This document shows, in pieces, positions 11,611 to 23,714 of a DNA stretch of 64,000 nt. The DNA is from Clitoria ternatea (Eukaryota > Streptophyta > Magnoliopsida > Fabales > Fabaceae), in NCBI GenBank assembly GCA_037962975.1, contig CM075670.1, forward strand, positions 87,237,501 to 87,301,500, read 5' to 3'. The position numbers and the translations under genes were made by a program. A model generated the notes under the pieces. That model saw nothing but the letters and a program-made list of their open reading frames with translations, had not been told where the DNA came from and did not search any database. Positions within the stretch are counted from its first letter, which is position 1. Every line of letters begins with the position of its first letter.

Positions 11611-12897
11611 GATAAGTGTGTTATCTATGGTTACAGTGTAAATGTTATTTATGATTCTGGTGCCACACACTCTTTTATCTTAGAGAGTTATGTTTGGCGT
11701 TTGGGGTTACCCGTGGTATTGATGGGAAATGCTCTTAATGTCTCTACTCCTACCGGATTTACATTCTGAGCGACTGCTATATGTGAGAAGCTAGCAATGA
11801 TTATCAAAAATTTCCTTTTTATTATAAATTTAATATGCATGTCTTTGAAGAATCTTGATGTCATTTTGGGTTTATCTGCTAACCATGTCTTGGTGGATTG
11901 TTATCGAAAGACGGTGGTCTTTTCATAGGAACATGATTCTAGTCATGTGGTGAATGATGTTTCCGTAACTTATGCCATTTTATTTGCTACAGAGCGACGA
12001 TATAATCTTATGCCTAGTGATATTCTGATGATGTGTGAATTTCTTGATGTGTTTCTAGAAGATATTTTAAAGCTGCCTCCCTACAGAGTGATTGATTTTA
12101 CTATTGATTTGATTCCTGGGGTCGAGCCTATATCCCATGCACCATATAGAATATCCTCGGTGGAATTGGCAGAAGTTAAGAAACAGGTGAATGGGTTTCT
12201 TGATAAGGGATTCATTCGGCCAAGTGCCTCACCTTGGGGCACTCCGGTCTTGCTAGTGAAAAAGAAGGACGATAGTATGCGGATGTGTATTGACTATCGA
12301 CAATTGAACAAACTGACAATTAAGAACAAATACCCCTTACCGCGGATTAACAATTTACTGGATCAGTTGCAAGGCGCTGTGATATTTTTCAAAATTGATT
12401 TAAGGTTCGGGTATCACCAAATTAGGGTGAAACCGGAGGATGTTTCAAAGACCGCGTTTCGTACCCGTTACCGTTATTTTGAGTACATCGTGATGGCTTT
12501 TGGAGTGATGAATGTTCAAGCCATCTTTATAGAATACATGAACCGAATTTTTTAGTTTTACTTGGACTAATTTGTGGTGGTATTTATCGATGACAGCTTG
12601 ATGTACTTCAAGTCTCTTGATGAGCATGTTCAGTACCTTCGCATTGTCTTGCAGGTGTTGCGTGAGAAGTGCTTGTACGCTAAACTGTCAAAGTGTGATT
12701 TCTGGGAGCAAAGCATACAATTTCTGGGGCATGTGATTTCCCACGATGGTGCATCTATTGATCCATCTAATATTGAAACAATTATAGCATAGGAGAGACC
12801 TAAATCTGTGACTGAAATCAGGAGTTTCTTGGGATTTCTTGGCTATTATTGCCATTTTATCTAGGGATTCTCACGTATTGTGCTTCCCTTGACCCAG
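11611..12897 (+). pseudogene. Element A protease and reverse transcriptase (broken by B)
   Basis: The aspartic protease motif DSGATHSFI begins at 11653. The RT follows, open at 11947-12555, with the LPPYRVIDF and [14 protein letters not shown] regions and the [20 protein letters not shown] palm segment. The catalytic FIDD box is intact at 12583-12594, but an in-frame stop precedes it at 12553-12555 and more stops follow. The sequence continues through the [10 protein letters not shown] thumb region and is cut at 12897 by element B; RNase H resumes at 31487. Typical Ty3 order and length, now non-functional. Confidence 0.85.
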
Positions 12898-13153
12898 TGA
12901 TAAGTCTTGAAAAGACTTAATCATTTCACCTTTTATTTAACATAATTTATTAATTATTGTTTAGTTTGGCGTCATTATTTAATAAATAGTTAACAATTCG
13001 TATTTTATTTATTTATTTTAAAAGTGCTTTATTTATGTAAGAAAATGATTAAAAAACATTAATTAGTTAAGAGTTTATGATTATTTATAATTTCACTAAG
13101 CAGCCAGCGTACAAATGCTAGGCAGTTATGTGTTTATTGGTGCAGGAACAGGG

Positions 13154-13532
13154 CACGCTCAAGCTAAGAAGGAAAATCCGAGTGAAATTCCAAAAAGTCG
13201 AGTGAGATTTCACAAATCCGAGTCAAACTCCAAAAGTCCGACTGGGAAATGCTTCAAGATACTAAAAAAGGGAATAGAATACCGTATGAAGAACCCGAGC
13301 GAGACTTTAAAAGCACCGATTGAAAAATACGTCAACTTCAGAATGCTGATTGAATAATCCATAACGCTCAAGTGAGCAAACTCACGCTCAAGCGTGACTC
13401 CAAAATATCACCCTCGCCCAAGCTTCTCCATCACGCTTAAGCAAGAAAGCGATACTGCAGTGCATATTTCGAGCTTGCTCAAGCGAGAGCCTTTTACGCT
13501 CAAGCGAGAACCCTTCACGCTCAAGCGTGAAG
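13154..13532 (+). repeat. CCGAGTGA and TCGC-YYRR-GCGA motif block in the B LTR
   Basis: CCGAGTGA-type words repeat at about 20-bp spacing (13176-13245). They are followed from 13360 by GCTCAAGCGAG, GCTCAAGCGTGA and GCTTAAGC palindromic words. The same block recurs in the 3' LTR (29988-30370) and, differently arranged, in elements C, G and I. It lies upstream of B's TATA box, so it is in U3. Function unknown. Confidence 0.75.
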
Positions 13533-13746
13533 GCAAGTTATTTAAACACTGACTGTTCCCTCCAAAAACATACTCGGCACCAGTGTTGTTTCCACTGTCT
13601 TCTTTCCTACTTTTGTACCTTAGTAATTTGTTAAGTGCTGAGTTGTAATTAGTTAGTTATTCCGTAATTATGTAATTAGTTAGTTAGTTTAATTATTAAC
13701 TCAGCTTTCTTAATGATTAGTTAAGTTAGTTAGTTAGTTAAATGCC

Positions 13747-13754
13747 TATATATA
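13747..13754 (+). promoter_or_regulatory. TATA box of the B LTR
   Basis: TATATATA, followed about 40 bp on by an A-rich and then CT-rich leader. The equivalent in the 3' LTR is at 30628-30635. Marks the U3/R transition by sequence only. Confidence 0.6.
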
Positions 13755-14606
13755 CTTGTACATACTCTATAACAAAAAAACACAACAGAGAACAGAGTAC
13801 ATAGAATACAATTCATTTTCCATTTCCAACCTCTCTCTAATTCCTTTCGCTCTCTAAACTCCCTCATCCATGTCTTTCCAAATTCCTTCGATAGAACCAA
13901 TGTCGATGGATTTCTAAATTCCTAAGGTTGGGATTGTGAAGGTTTGCAATGGAATCTTGAAGGTGTATTGAGGAAGTTGACTTCTAGATCCTGAGGAGAA
14001 CGAGCTGAGGAGTGGATCTGCTTTGCTGGATTGACAAATCCAGATCTGATGAAGAACTTCACCAGTGAGGAATCATGGTTGAAGCTTAGGTAACTTCCAG
14101 CTTTCTAACTAATTCAGGCCTAGCAATTAGGTGAATAGTTAAAGTTCAACGTCCAATTTCGCATTAGATTCGTATGTTAATTGAGCACTTAAGGGATTAA
14201 GGTTTGATGCATAGGAATTAGCATTTTTCACCTAAGGAATTAGGGAATAACCACTTGCAGATTGTCCTCTTGATGTTTGAAGCTCGATTGAATCTCAATT
14301 GCATATTCTTGATGAAGTTGTAAACTGAAGCAATCCTAACCTATCTTCTATCAATCATATTTCATCCTTAACACTGTCTCTGAAAAATATAAAAACTTAG
14401 AAAGTATAAAATCAATAAAAACCGAATGAATCTTTTGATCATTGTTTTGGTTCAGCTTGTATCTGTCCAAGATTGAGGTACTTACCACAATCCCTGTGGG
14501 ACGATCAAATATAATACAATTTTAACAATTGGTGCACTTGCCAAAGAATAAATCCTATGAGAATTACACACCAAGTTAATGACTCAGAGATTTAGCATCA
14601 AGTTAA

Positions 14607-14624
14607 TGGCGCCGTTGCCGGGGA
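14607..14624 (+). other. Primer binding site of B (tRNA-Asp)
   Basis: TGGCGCCGTTGCCGGGGA, an 18-base match to the complement of the plant tRNA-Asp 3' end, six bases after the LTR. Characteristic of Athila-type elements. Confidence 0.9.
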
Positions 14625-14789
14625 TTGTTGAGTAATATCAACAATCCTTGGACCGGTACTAGACTGAACCGTTTACTTTTGTTTGCATTTAGTACGTAGT
14701 TTGATTCTTGTTTTTAGTATAAGTAGTAGTAGTTGTTTGTTGTTGTGTAGCAGTAGCTTTGAATTGCTTTTGTGTTTAACATTTGGTGT

Positions 14790-16512
14790 ATGCAGTCAAG
14801 GAACAGAGGAGAGCCTTTCTTCTTTGATCCTGATATCGATTTGTTAGAGCGTACGCTGAGAAAAGAGAAAAAGCAAAAGGAGCAAAAAGAAATGGAACAG
14901 AGGAGAGTTACACTGGGTGACTACTCCAGGCCGACTGAAGAAGGATCGCAATCTAGCATCCTTAGGCCTCCGATTTCAGCAAATAATTTTGAACTTAAAC
15001 CGGCGTTACTGCAGTTGGTTAGAAATGATCAATTCGGAGGAAGTGAGGTTGAGGATCCAAATTTGTATATAGCAACCTTCCTCTAAATTTGTGATACTGT
15101 TAAAATGAATGGAGTCCCTAAAGATGCCATTAGACTGAGGTTATTTCCTTTTTCTTTAAGGGACCGAGCAAAAGCCTGGTTGCAGAGCCAACCGAGAGGT
15201 AGTATTTCTACTTGGGAGGATTTACAAAGAAAGTTTTTGATTAAGTATTTCCCTCCTTCCAAGTATGCTAAGCTGCGCAATGAAATTACGTGTTTCCAAC
15301 AAAGAGAAGGTGAATCTTTAATGGAAGCATGGGATAGGTATAAAGAGAATTTGAAGAAATGTCCTCATCATCAAATCTCTGATGTGCAGTAAGTTACTAT
15401 TTTTTATAATGGTGTAAGACCAGCTACCAGGGTCTTAATTGATGCCTCAGCTGGAGGTTCATTAACGACCAAAATTGTAGAAGAAGCTATAGAGCTGATT
15501 GATGTTATGGCTTCTAATGAGTGTCTGGTTAGTGAAAGGAGCCAAATCCCTAAGAGAGGGATACTAGAATTGGAAGCACAGGATGCTTATTTGGCTCAGA
15601 GTAAATTGATGACTCAGGCGTTAGAGAAATTAAGTGTACAGATTTCAGAACTCCAAAAGCCGAGTCAAGTTTGTATGGTAAGTTGTGATTTTTATGGTGG
15701 AGATCATGAAAATGGAATGTGTGATCCAAATGTGCCTTCCGAGCAAGTGAATTATATGGGGCAGCAACAATTCCAAAGGAATTATCCCTCTAATTCCTTT
15801 AATCCTAATTATAGGAATCACCCCAATTTTTCATGGTAGAAAGGTCCACATTTGAATCAGAACATGCCACAAAATCAACCCACAAATAGACCACAACAAT
15901 CCATTCCCCCTCCTGTTAAAGAGAAGTCAGAACTTGAGAATGTGCTTTCTCAGTTCATTCAGGCCACTCAGGCCAGTTTTAAAAATCAAGAGGCGTCCAT
16001 AAGAAATTTAGAAAACCAAGTTGGACAGTTGTTGAAACAATTAGCTGAAAGACAAGCAGGCAATTTCCCTGGAGATACCGAGGTAAATCCAAGGGAACAT
16101 TGCAAAGCTATAACTCCTTGGAGTGGAAAAATTTTGTTTCCATCTCAGAGTCAGGAAGTGACCTTAGAAAAAGAAAAAGAAAAAGAGAAGGAAACCGAGC
16201 AAGTTGATAATGAAATTGAAAATAATAGTGAAATAGAAAAAGAAAAAGAAAATCAAGTCCACCAAAAGAAAAAAAAGAAGGTTGATTTGATTTTGGAGGA
16301 AGCTTCTAAGCTAACTCCTGAGAAATTAAAAAATGCCCCATTTCCACATAGATTTAGAAAACAAATAGAAGAGCAAAAGTTTTCTAAGTTTCTAGATGTG
16401 TTTAAGAAACTTCACATAAATATTCCCTTTGCCGAGGCATTGCAGGAGATGCCATCCTATGCTAAGTTTTTAAAAGAACTTTTTTCGAAGAAGAGGAAGC
16501 TTAAGGGGGATG
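14790..16512 (+). pseudogene. Element B gag (one frame, three stops)
   Basis: A single reading frame from the ATG at 14790 to the C insertion point, interrupted by stops at 15084, 15390 and 15837. It carries a retrotransposon gag domain (LRDRAKAWLQ to ESLMEAWDRYKE, about 15150-15350). A region ending in RNHPNFSW follows, which in this lineage precedes the proline/glutamine-rich linker. A highly charged Lys/Glu segment lies at 16165-16290. The C-terminal MPSYAKFLKEL segment leads directly into protease in the intact lineage. Here C inserted five bases after codon GAA, so the last apparent codons up to 16547 belong to C's LTR. The protein would be the capsid precursor; this copy is inactive. 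Confidence 0.85.
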
Positions 16513-16517
16513 AAATA

Positions 16518-19210
16518 TGTAACACCTTAAATTCGATTAGTGAATAAACCAAGACCAGGAATTTTTTTTCCAAAATCAAGGGTGTTCAAAGGCAAAATGA
16601 GTAGTTAAGGATTAAGGAAAAGTAGGACCAGAACAAGAAGGAAGGAAGGAGAGCAAACCATCCACAAGACAACAGCGGAAGATGCAAGACATGAGTGAAC
16701 ATAACAGCGCCTACTCGCTCAGGCGAGATTCAATACCGCTCGAGCGAGACAACCCAATACGCTTGGGCGAAGTTCGCATAGCTTAAGCGTAACCCATCAG
16801 GGACCTTCTTTTCGCTCACACTCGCTGGAGCGAGCACTTAGCCGCTGAGGCGAGTAACACACTCGGTAATTCCTATCACTCGGTTTCAGAATCTAAGTTC
16901 ACTCGGAAAGTCTTTACTCACGATTCATTCAGATTAACCCCCCTACGCCCACAAGCTCCTTTCGGGAGTTTACCACATACCTCGTAACTTCATTCTTCCA
17001 AGCCACAGATGTTGACCACTTGGGAAGTGATTCCCATAGTCATTTCACTCGGATTCCACACGTACGTTTCACTCGGAATATTCTTCACGGTCTTCTATCA
17101 CTCGGGTATTTCACTCGTTCTTCACTCGGCACATACAATCCTTCTTACTCAAGTTCCCTCACCAAATCAAGCCTCACCTAAGGATCTTTTAACTTCCAAT
17201 AAGTTTACTATAACGAATTTCACTCAGAACCTTATAGGTCACTCTTCAGTCGGAAAACACTCACTCGGAAACATCTAACCTTTCTCGGGGTAAAGTCACT
17301 ATCTCGCTTCACACAACAATAACTTAGTTCCATTTTTACCTAAGGTCATACTACCTCTTGCGCTCGGAAAACACATATATATATATCACTCAGATTTCAT
17401 GCACAGTATAGAATAAACATACAGTATGTTATATATATATATATAGGAATGTATATAAATAATTACAAGCACATTGTCATACTCTCAACCCGAGAGAGTT
17501 CAATTTCTGATTTAAAGAAACTAAGATTAAAATACGAGCCGGCCAAGGCTTAACCAAAACCTTATACACAGTATCTACATGTATACATATATTTCCATAA
17601 GGCACAAACGTTCTACTCGGCATGCAGCTCCACCCTCATTCATTGTTCTGAGAGACATTCACTGTAAAATATAGCCACAGTAGGGGGTGAGTATCTTAGA
17701 TATTAAATAATAGATACTGACTCAGATTATTCCTCAGTTAAGCAACAATACAAATGTACACAGCAACTATCAGAATATACACAATACCAATTAATCAAAA
17801 CACGCATAAAAATATTTTCCGATCAGAATCTATTCAATTATCATTCGGCTATATACACATATCATGCCCAATAACCTTACACATGTGCATGCAATCAGGT
17901 CACAATCAACATCAACTGTACAAGTACACGGAATTCAATCACTCAGATCCGTATTTGTGTGTAATCAGTTTTCATTCGTTGTAACGTAGGCTCCCAGCCT
18001 TTTATTCAGCTCCAAGCTGCTTGGCCGTTTTACTGGTACTAAACCGTTTGCCCACAAGGTGACACCAACGCTTTCAGCACCAACTGTGGTGTTCACGGGC
18101 AGCCTGAGTCTCACTCAAAGGCTACCTTGAGTCTCACTCAAAAGGATTTCACAACGTCTCACGCTTAAATAACCGATGGTAGTGTCCCATACTACATGCT
18201 CTCAGCATTAACGCATCCCATGCGCCACACGCGGATTCAACACACAGCACAGATTTCATACATAACTTTCATTCGGCAATACATGAATCACATGCAATCG
18301 GCACAATATATTATCAGCCTCATTAAGTCAACATCTTTCTCCACATGCAGACGATAATCAAAGTCATATTAACATGCATGACACAATCACACGGTAATTT
18401 TCACAGTAACTTAGCACATTCTTTTCATGCAACCATTCAACACTTCTCAAAACTACTAACATGCAATCCATGGACGGAACTAAACATGCAACACTCGATT
18501 CATAAACATCATGCATCCGGGTATCACACACTCTTCATGCAAGCATAACACACCAAACAGAACACAGAAATGGTAATCATCAACACCCAGAACCCGTCCA
18601 TAACCCATGTATTTAAGATATAAGATACCCCCTACCAACAAGATACTCCGAGAGGTTCCCCTGTTTTGACATTGGTCGTCTACCTGTTTGCTTCGTCCAT
18701 AGCTCATACTCGTTTAGGCTTCCTTGAACGTAGTCGCACCGGGGGACAGGAAGCTGTTCGTCTTCCACTCCGATGATCGTCCTTCACCGGTAGAAGGAAG
18801 CTCTGAGTCTTCTGCAGTACCGTCGTCATGCGTTTCCAGAAACGGAGAACAGTGAATAGGGGAGAAGAAGAAGACGAAGAACAAGGAAGAGAAGAGAAGA
18901 GAGAACGAAGCAGTAGAGGAAGAGGAAGTCTGAAGGAAAAGGAATAATAATAGTGACTATTGGCGTATATATATACGTGCATGAAGAAAAGAAGAGTGGG
19001 GTGGGAAAGCGTGAATCGGCAGTTCCACTAAGCCACACGCACCAATCACAATCAACCGGTCATCACCATTAATCATAATTAATCAGCCATTAATTTCTTA
19101 AGTTAGATTAATTAAGTTAATTATAATTAACATGTAATTTTCCACTTTGCAATTATTATTTTAATGGCTTAATTCCGTTCGGTAATTAATTTTTAAATCG
19201 GGATGTTACA
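16518..19210 (-). repeat. Complete LTR of element C (2693 bp)
   Basis: The ends form a 7-bp inverted repeat, TGTAACA and TGTTACA. A TATATATATA box at 18966-18975 is placed about 240 bp into the element-sense LTR, giving a short U3 and a very long R/U5. A GC-richer part around 18030-18150 resembles the corresponding part of G's LTR (36236-36480). A short AT dinucleotide run lies at 17430-17455. Open frames at 17009, 17754, 18345 and 18480-19038 have no recognisable domain. Confidence 0.85.
16713..17390 (-). repeat. Motif block in the C LTR
   Basis: On the plus strand, palindromic words (CTCGCTCAGGCGAG, GCTCGAGCGAG, CGCTTGGGCGAA) at 16713-16860 are followed by repeated TCACTCGG words to about 17390. 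In the element-sense (minus) direction this becomes CCGAGTGA words followed by palindromes, the same order as in B, G and I. In C the block lies downstream of the TATA box, within transcribed LTR. Confidence 0.75.
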
Positions 19211-19465
19211 AAATGATTGCTCTCACTCAAGAGTGCAGTGCAATTATTCAAAAGAAACTCCCTCAAAAGCTGGAAGATCCTGGGTCTTTTACAATACCGT
19301 GTGCAATAGGGGATGTTCATGTGGGAAGTGCTTTATGTGATCTGGGAGCTAGTATAAACTTGATGCCTCTATCTTTGATGAAAAAATTAGGAATTAATGA
19401 CCTGCAACCGACTCGCATGTCTTTGCAGTTGGCTGACAGGTCCATTAAATATCCGCATGGGATGC
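19059..19465 (+). repeat. 407-bp direct duplication: C LTR end plus B protease flank (copy 1)
   Basis: Copy 1 is 19059-19465 and copy 2 is 21066-21472. Both contain the last 152 bp of C's LTR, the target-site bases and 255 bp of B protease. They are collinear with no indels and differ at about five positions, mostly G/A. Copy 1 ends abruptly at GATGC and joins C integrase sequence in the opposite sense. Copy 2 continues into intact-order B sequence and is therefore the original. The truncated protease frame in copy 1 (19213-19476) is part of this duplication, not a separate gene. Confidence 0.9.
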
Positions 19466-21065
19466 AATCGGGATAAGTGAGTCGGTAACGCTATTCGGTA
19501 TGCCATGGAACCGACTCGTTCCAATATCTCGTAAGGCCCAGTGTATCCGGGGTTCAACTTCCCTCTTTTCAAGGCTCGCCCGACTCCTTTACTCGGTGAA
19601 ATCTTTAGAAACACCCTATCTCCGACTAAAAACTCCAGTGGTTTGGTTCATTTATCATGGTAGCTTTTCTACCTGTCCTGAGACGCCTTCATCTTTTCCT
19701 TTATTACTTGGATTTGTTCTGAGGTTTGTCTCACAATTTCCGGCCCCAATAGTAAGCTTTCACCCGTTTCCGACCAACAGAGAGGGGTTCGGTATTTTCG
19801 TCCATACAAGGCTTCATAAGGTGCCATACCAATACTGCTGTGGTGGCTATTGTTGTACGTAAATTCGATTAAGGGAAGGTACTGCTCCCAACACCCACCA
19901 TGCTCCAACACATACGCCCTCAGTAAGTCTTCTAAGCTTTGTATCGTTCGCTCGGATTGTCCATCTGATTGGGGGTGGTAGGCGGAACTTAGCCAAAGTT
20001 TCGTACCTAAATCCTGGTGCAGGATGGTCCAAAATCGTGACGTGAATCTAGGGTCCCTATCCGATACAATAGAAGTTGGCATGCCATGGAGTCGAACAAT
20101 TTCGCGAATATAAATCTGAGCTAACTTATGTAATGGGTATCTCATGTTCACAGGTAAGAAGTATGCACTTTTCGTCAATCGGTCAACAATGACCCAAATC
20201 GCATCACAACCCGCTTGGGTTTTTGGTAATCCCATGACAAAGTCCATAGCAATTGAGTCCTATTTCCATACGGGGATCTCCAGGGGTTACAATGCACCAT
20301 ACGGCTTCTGGTGCTCGACCTTCGATTTCTGACAGGTAATACACCGAGCTACATATTCCGTTACATTTCTCTTTAATCCGGGCCACCAGAATTGTAGTCT
20401 TAGATCATGGTACATCTTAGTGGCACCCGGGTGAATACTTAGCAGGCTCTTATGGGCTTCATCAAGCACCATCCTTCTTAATTCTCCTTTACCCGGTACG
20501 TATATCCTATTCTTTTCTCGAAAAATTCCATCCAATCCCTCGGTCAAGAACAAGTCCTTACCCTTGGCCTGAGTCTTCTTCATCTTAGTTAAGTAGGGGT
20601 CTGACTTCTGCTGCTCGAACACCAATTTCAGGAACTCATTGGCAATCTTTAACGTACCGATCATTATCTTTCGAGATGAAGGGACGTCAACATGTAAATT
20701 TTTGTCTCGGAATTGCTCCAATAACTCCACCTCTTTCACCATCATCACAGCCACATGGAGGGATTTCCGACTCAACGCATCAGCAACAACGTTCGCCTTA
20801 CCCGGATGATACTTCAGCTCGAAGTCATAATCTTTTAAAAATTCCATCCATCTCCTCTGTCTCATGTTCAGTTCCTTCTAGTCGAATAAATATTTGAGGC
20901 TCTTGTGGTCACTGTACACCTCGAATCTGGATCTGTACAAGTAATGTCTCCATATCTTTAACGCGAAAACCACAGCTGCTAATTCCAAGTTATGGGTCGG
21001 ATAATGCTGTTCGTGAGGCCTCAATTGCCGAGAGGCATAAGCTATCACTCGGTCCTTCTGCATTA
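19466..21065 (-). pseudogene. Element C RNase H-to-integrase fragment
   Basis: Minus strand, one continuous frame with stops at 20878, between 20287 and 20247, and at 19669. Order: RNase H C-terminal part ([17 protein letters not shown], then DHKSLKYLF), tether with [17 protein letters not shown], integrase zinc-binding CITCQKSKVEH region, and integrase core. The core's catalytic acids are visible as MDFVMGLP, SDRDPRFTSRFW and DGQSERTIQSLED. The C-terminal SH3-like GPYEILERVG segment follows. It breaks at 19466 within the LPTHLSRL segment, before the chromodomain, and at 21065 upstream of RNase H. It lacks RT and cannot function. Confidence 0.85.
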
Positions 21066-21217
21066 GTCATCACCATTAATCATAATTAATCAGCCATTAA
21101 TTTCTTAAGTTAGATTAATTAAGTTAATTATAATTAACAAGTAATTTTCCACTTTACAATTATTATTTTAATGGCTTAATTCCATTCGGTAATTAATTTT
21201 TAAATCGGGATATTACA
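21066..21217 (-). repeat. Remnant of the second LTR of C (152 bp)
   Basis: Matches 19059-19210 without indels. Joined at GTCATCACC to the pol fragment. Most of this LTR and the adjacent PBS, gag, protease and RT have been deleted. Confidence 0.85.
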
Positions 21218-21219
21218 AA

Positions 21220-22179
21220 ATGATTGCTCTCACTCAAGAGTGCAGTGCAATTATTCAAAAGAAACTCCCTCAAAAGCTGGAAGATCCTGGGTCTTTTACA
21301 ATACCGTGTGCAATAGGGGATGTTCATGTGGGAAGTGCTTTATGTGATCTGGGAGCTAGTATAAACTTGATGCCTCTATCTTTGATGAAAAAATTAGGAA
21401 TTAATGACCTGCAACCGACTCGTATGTCTTTGCAGTTGGCTGACAGGTCCATTAAATATCCGCATGGGATGCTGGAAGATCTTTTAGTTAAGGTAGATAA
21501 GTTTATCTTCCCAGAAGACTTTGTAGTTTTGGATATGGAGGCCGACAGAGAGATTCCTTTGATTTTAGGATGACCCTTCTTAGCTACAGGCAGAGCTTTA
21601 ATTGATGTAGAAAAAGATGAACTAATGCTGAGAGTCCAGGAGGAGCAAGTGATTTTTAATGTCTTAAATTCTATGAAACATCCAGCTGAGAGGATGGATT
21701 GTTTAATAATTGAGGAAATTAAAAATTATAAGACTCCGATGCTGTTAAAAACCGAAGAAGAGGTCTTACAAGCCTTTTTGGAGGATGATTTTGACTCGGA
21801 TACTGAAGAGTTAATTGACTCTCCTTCGAAATTGCTGAACCTACTGGAAGTATGTGAAGTAGGTGATTGTGAAAATGAAAAGAATGAAAAATTGAATAAA
21901 ACTGAACTTGAGAAAGGAAAGGAAGTGTCTGTAGAAGAACATGAATTAAAACCTTTACCTTCTCATTTGAAATATATTTTCCTGAGAAAGGATGAAACAC
22001 ACCCGGTAATTATTAATGTTGAGTTTAAAGATGAGGAAGTAGAGAAATTAATAGGGGTTTTGAAGAAATATGAGTCGACTATTGGCCGAAACATCTATGA
22101 TTTGAAGGGAATTAGTCCATCATTTTGTATGCATAAGATTTTGATGGAAGATGACTATTCCCCTGTTGTTCAGCCATAA
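21220..22179 (+). pseudogene. Element B protease and connector to RT
   Basis: Resumes B after C. A SAIIQKKLPQKLEDPGSFTI segment leads into the aspartic protease core, where DLGASINLMP contains the active-site aspartate. MKKLGINDLQPT and the DFVVLDMEAD and PLILG segments follow. A TGA at 21571 replaces what is normally a tryptophan codon in this motif. The open frame then continues 21625-22170 through a Glu/Lys-rich connector to the YSPVVQP segment, where a TAA (22177) interrupts the start of RT. Protease would process the gag-pol polyprotein; this copy could not be made without readthrough. Confidence 0.8.
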
Positions 22180-23714
22180 AGAAGACTAAACCCCATTATG
22201 AAAGAGGCTGTGAGAAAAGAGTGGTTAAACTCCTTGATGCAGGAATCATCTATCCTATCTCGGACAGCGCTTGGATCAGTCCAGTCCAAGTGGTGCCCAA
22301 GAAAGGAGGGATGGCGACTGTTAAAAATGAAAAAGGTGAAGTCATTGCCACTAGACCGACCACAGGTTGGAGGATGTGTATAGACTATAGAAGACTGAAT
22401 GACTTCACTAGGAAAGACCACTTTCCCTTGCCATTCGTTGACCAAATGCTTGAGAGGCTGTCGGGTCATGAGTACTACTATTTTCTTGATGGATATTCGG
22501 GTTATAACCAGATTGTGGTTGACCCAAAAGATCAAGAAAAGATAACATTTACCTGCCCTTATGGAATATTTGCTTACAGGCACATGTCGTTCGGTTTGTG
22601 CAATGCTCCAGCAACCTTTCAAAGGTGTATGCTGGCCATTTTTGGGGATATGGTAGAAAAATTCATTGAAGTATTCATGGACGATTTCTCGGTGTTTGGT
22701 AGTAGTTTTGATACATGCCTCAGCAACCTGTCTAAGGTACTGGTGAGATGCCAAGAGGCTAACCTTGTCCTTAACTGGGAAAAGTGTCATTTCATGGTTA
22801 AGGGAGGGATAGTCCTTGGCCACAAAATCTCTGCTGAGGGCATTCAAGTGGATAGAGCCAAGATAGAAATCATTGAAAAACTTCCTCCTTCGATCAATGT
22901 GAAAGGAGTAAGGAGTTTCTTAGGATGTGCTGGCTTCTATAGAAGATTTATAAAAGATTTTTCAAAAATAGCTAAGCCTTTGACTGACTTGCTTGTAAAA
23001 GATCATGTCTTTGCATTTGATGAAAACTGTGTCAAGGCTTTTGAAAATTTAAAACAGAGATTGACTTCAGCTCCAATCCTTGCAGCACCCGATTGGTCTT
23101 TACCATTTGAATTAATGTGTGATGCAAGTGACTTTGCAGTCGGAGCTGTGCTGGGTCAGAAAAAAGAAAAATTAACTCATGTAATTTATTACGCTAGTAA
23201 AGTGTTGAACGAAAATCAAATAAATTACACCACTACTGAAAAAGAAATGCTTGTTGTGGTGTATGTATTTGATAAATTTCGTGCTTACTTGATTGGTGCT
23301 AAGGTCATTGTATATACAGATCACTCGGCAATCAAGTACTTGCTAGCCAAAAAAGAATCTAAGCCAAGGCTGATCAGGTGGGTTCTTTTACTCCAAGAGT
23401 TTGACTTAGAAATAAGAGACAAAAAGGGAGTAGAGAACTCAGTTGCCGATCAACTGTCTCGTCTGAAAGGTGAATCAGATTCTGTTTTAATAAAAGAAGA
23501 ATTTCCAGACGAGAGGTTAATGGCAATTATCACCGGGCCATGGTATGCTGATATGGCCAACTTCAAAAGTGCCTCGGTGGTACCTGACGGCTGGACATCC
23601 CAAATGAAGAAAAAATTCTTTCATGATAGTAAAACCTTTCTTTGGGATGATCCATTTCTGTATAAAATAGGAGTAGATGGAGTGATCAGGAGATGTGTGC
23701 CTGAATCCGAGTAG
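22180..23714 (+). pseudogene. Element B reverse transcriptase and RNase H
   Basis: Uninterrupted from 22221 to 23714 (about 497 codons), but displaced by a frameshift from the protease frame near 22200. RT fingers and palm are clear ([32 protein letters not shown]). The catalytic FMDD box is at residues 152-155, with an intact ENLVL-type thumb and the [17 protein letters not shown] segment. RNase H begins near residue 290 with its first catalytic Asp in MCDASD (about 301), the TTEKEML glutamate and the TDHSAI aspartate. The unit ends at a stop at 23712-23714 just before integrase. The best-preserved coding block of B, yet not expressible from gag. Confidence 0.85.

Larger units (their letters stand above)
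12898..14600 (+). repeat. 5' LTR of element B
   Basis: 1703 bp, paired with 29732-31481 (1750 bp). The 3' copy has an extra segment of about 43 bp near 30480-30522, made of repeated GTTAAGTGCTGAGCTG-like words, and a 4-bp insertion. A comparison of the first 430 bp by eye gives about a dozen substitutions. Contains the CCGAGTGA/TCGC-GCGA motif block, a GTTAGTTA-rich stretch, and a TATA box. Confidence 0.9.
16518..21217 (-). mobile_element. Element C: minus-strand chromovirus in B, internally rearranged
   Basis: The left end is TGTAACACC at 16518 and the right end is TATTACA at 21217. The target duplication is AAATA (16513-16517) against AAATG (21218-21222), one transition apart. A normal minus-strand insertion would read LTR, pol, gag, PBS, LTR. 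Here a complete LTR (16518-19210) is followed by 255 bp of B protease flank (19211-19465), then part of C's pol (19466-21065), then only the last 152 bp of the second LTR. RT, protease, gag and PBS are missing. See the duplication feature. Related to A and G by integrase sequence and LTR ends. Confidence 0.8.

Noticed and set aside
14607..14624. Possible tRNA fragment
   Set aside because: It is a primer binding site complementary to the tRNA-Asp 3' end; no cloverleaf surrounds it. The same applies to the initiator-Met sites.
19213..19476. A second protease gene
   Set aside because: It is the truncated duplicate of B's protease at 21220 created by the 407-bp duplication.
19387..19614. Chimeric 75-codon minus frame
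   Set aside because: The frame runs from C integrase into antisense B protease across a rearrangement junction; not a real gene.
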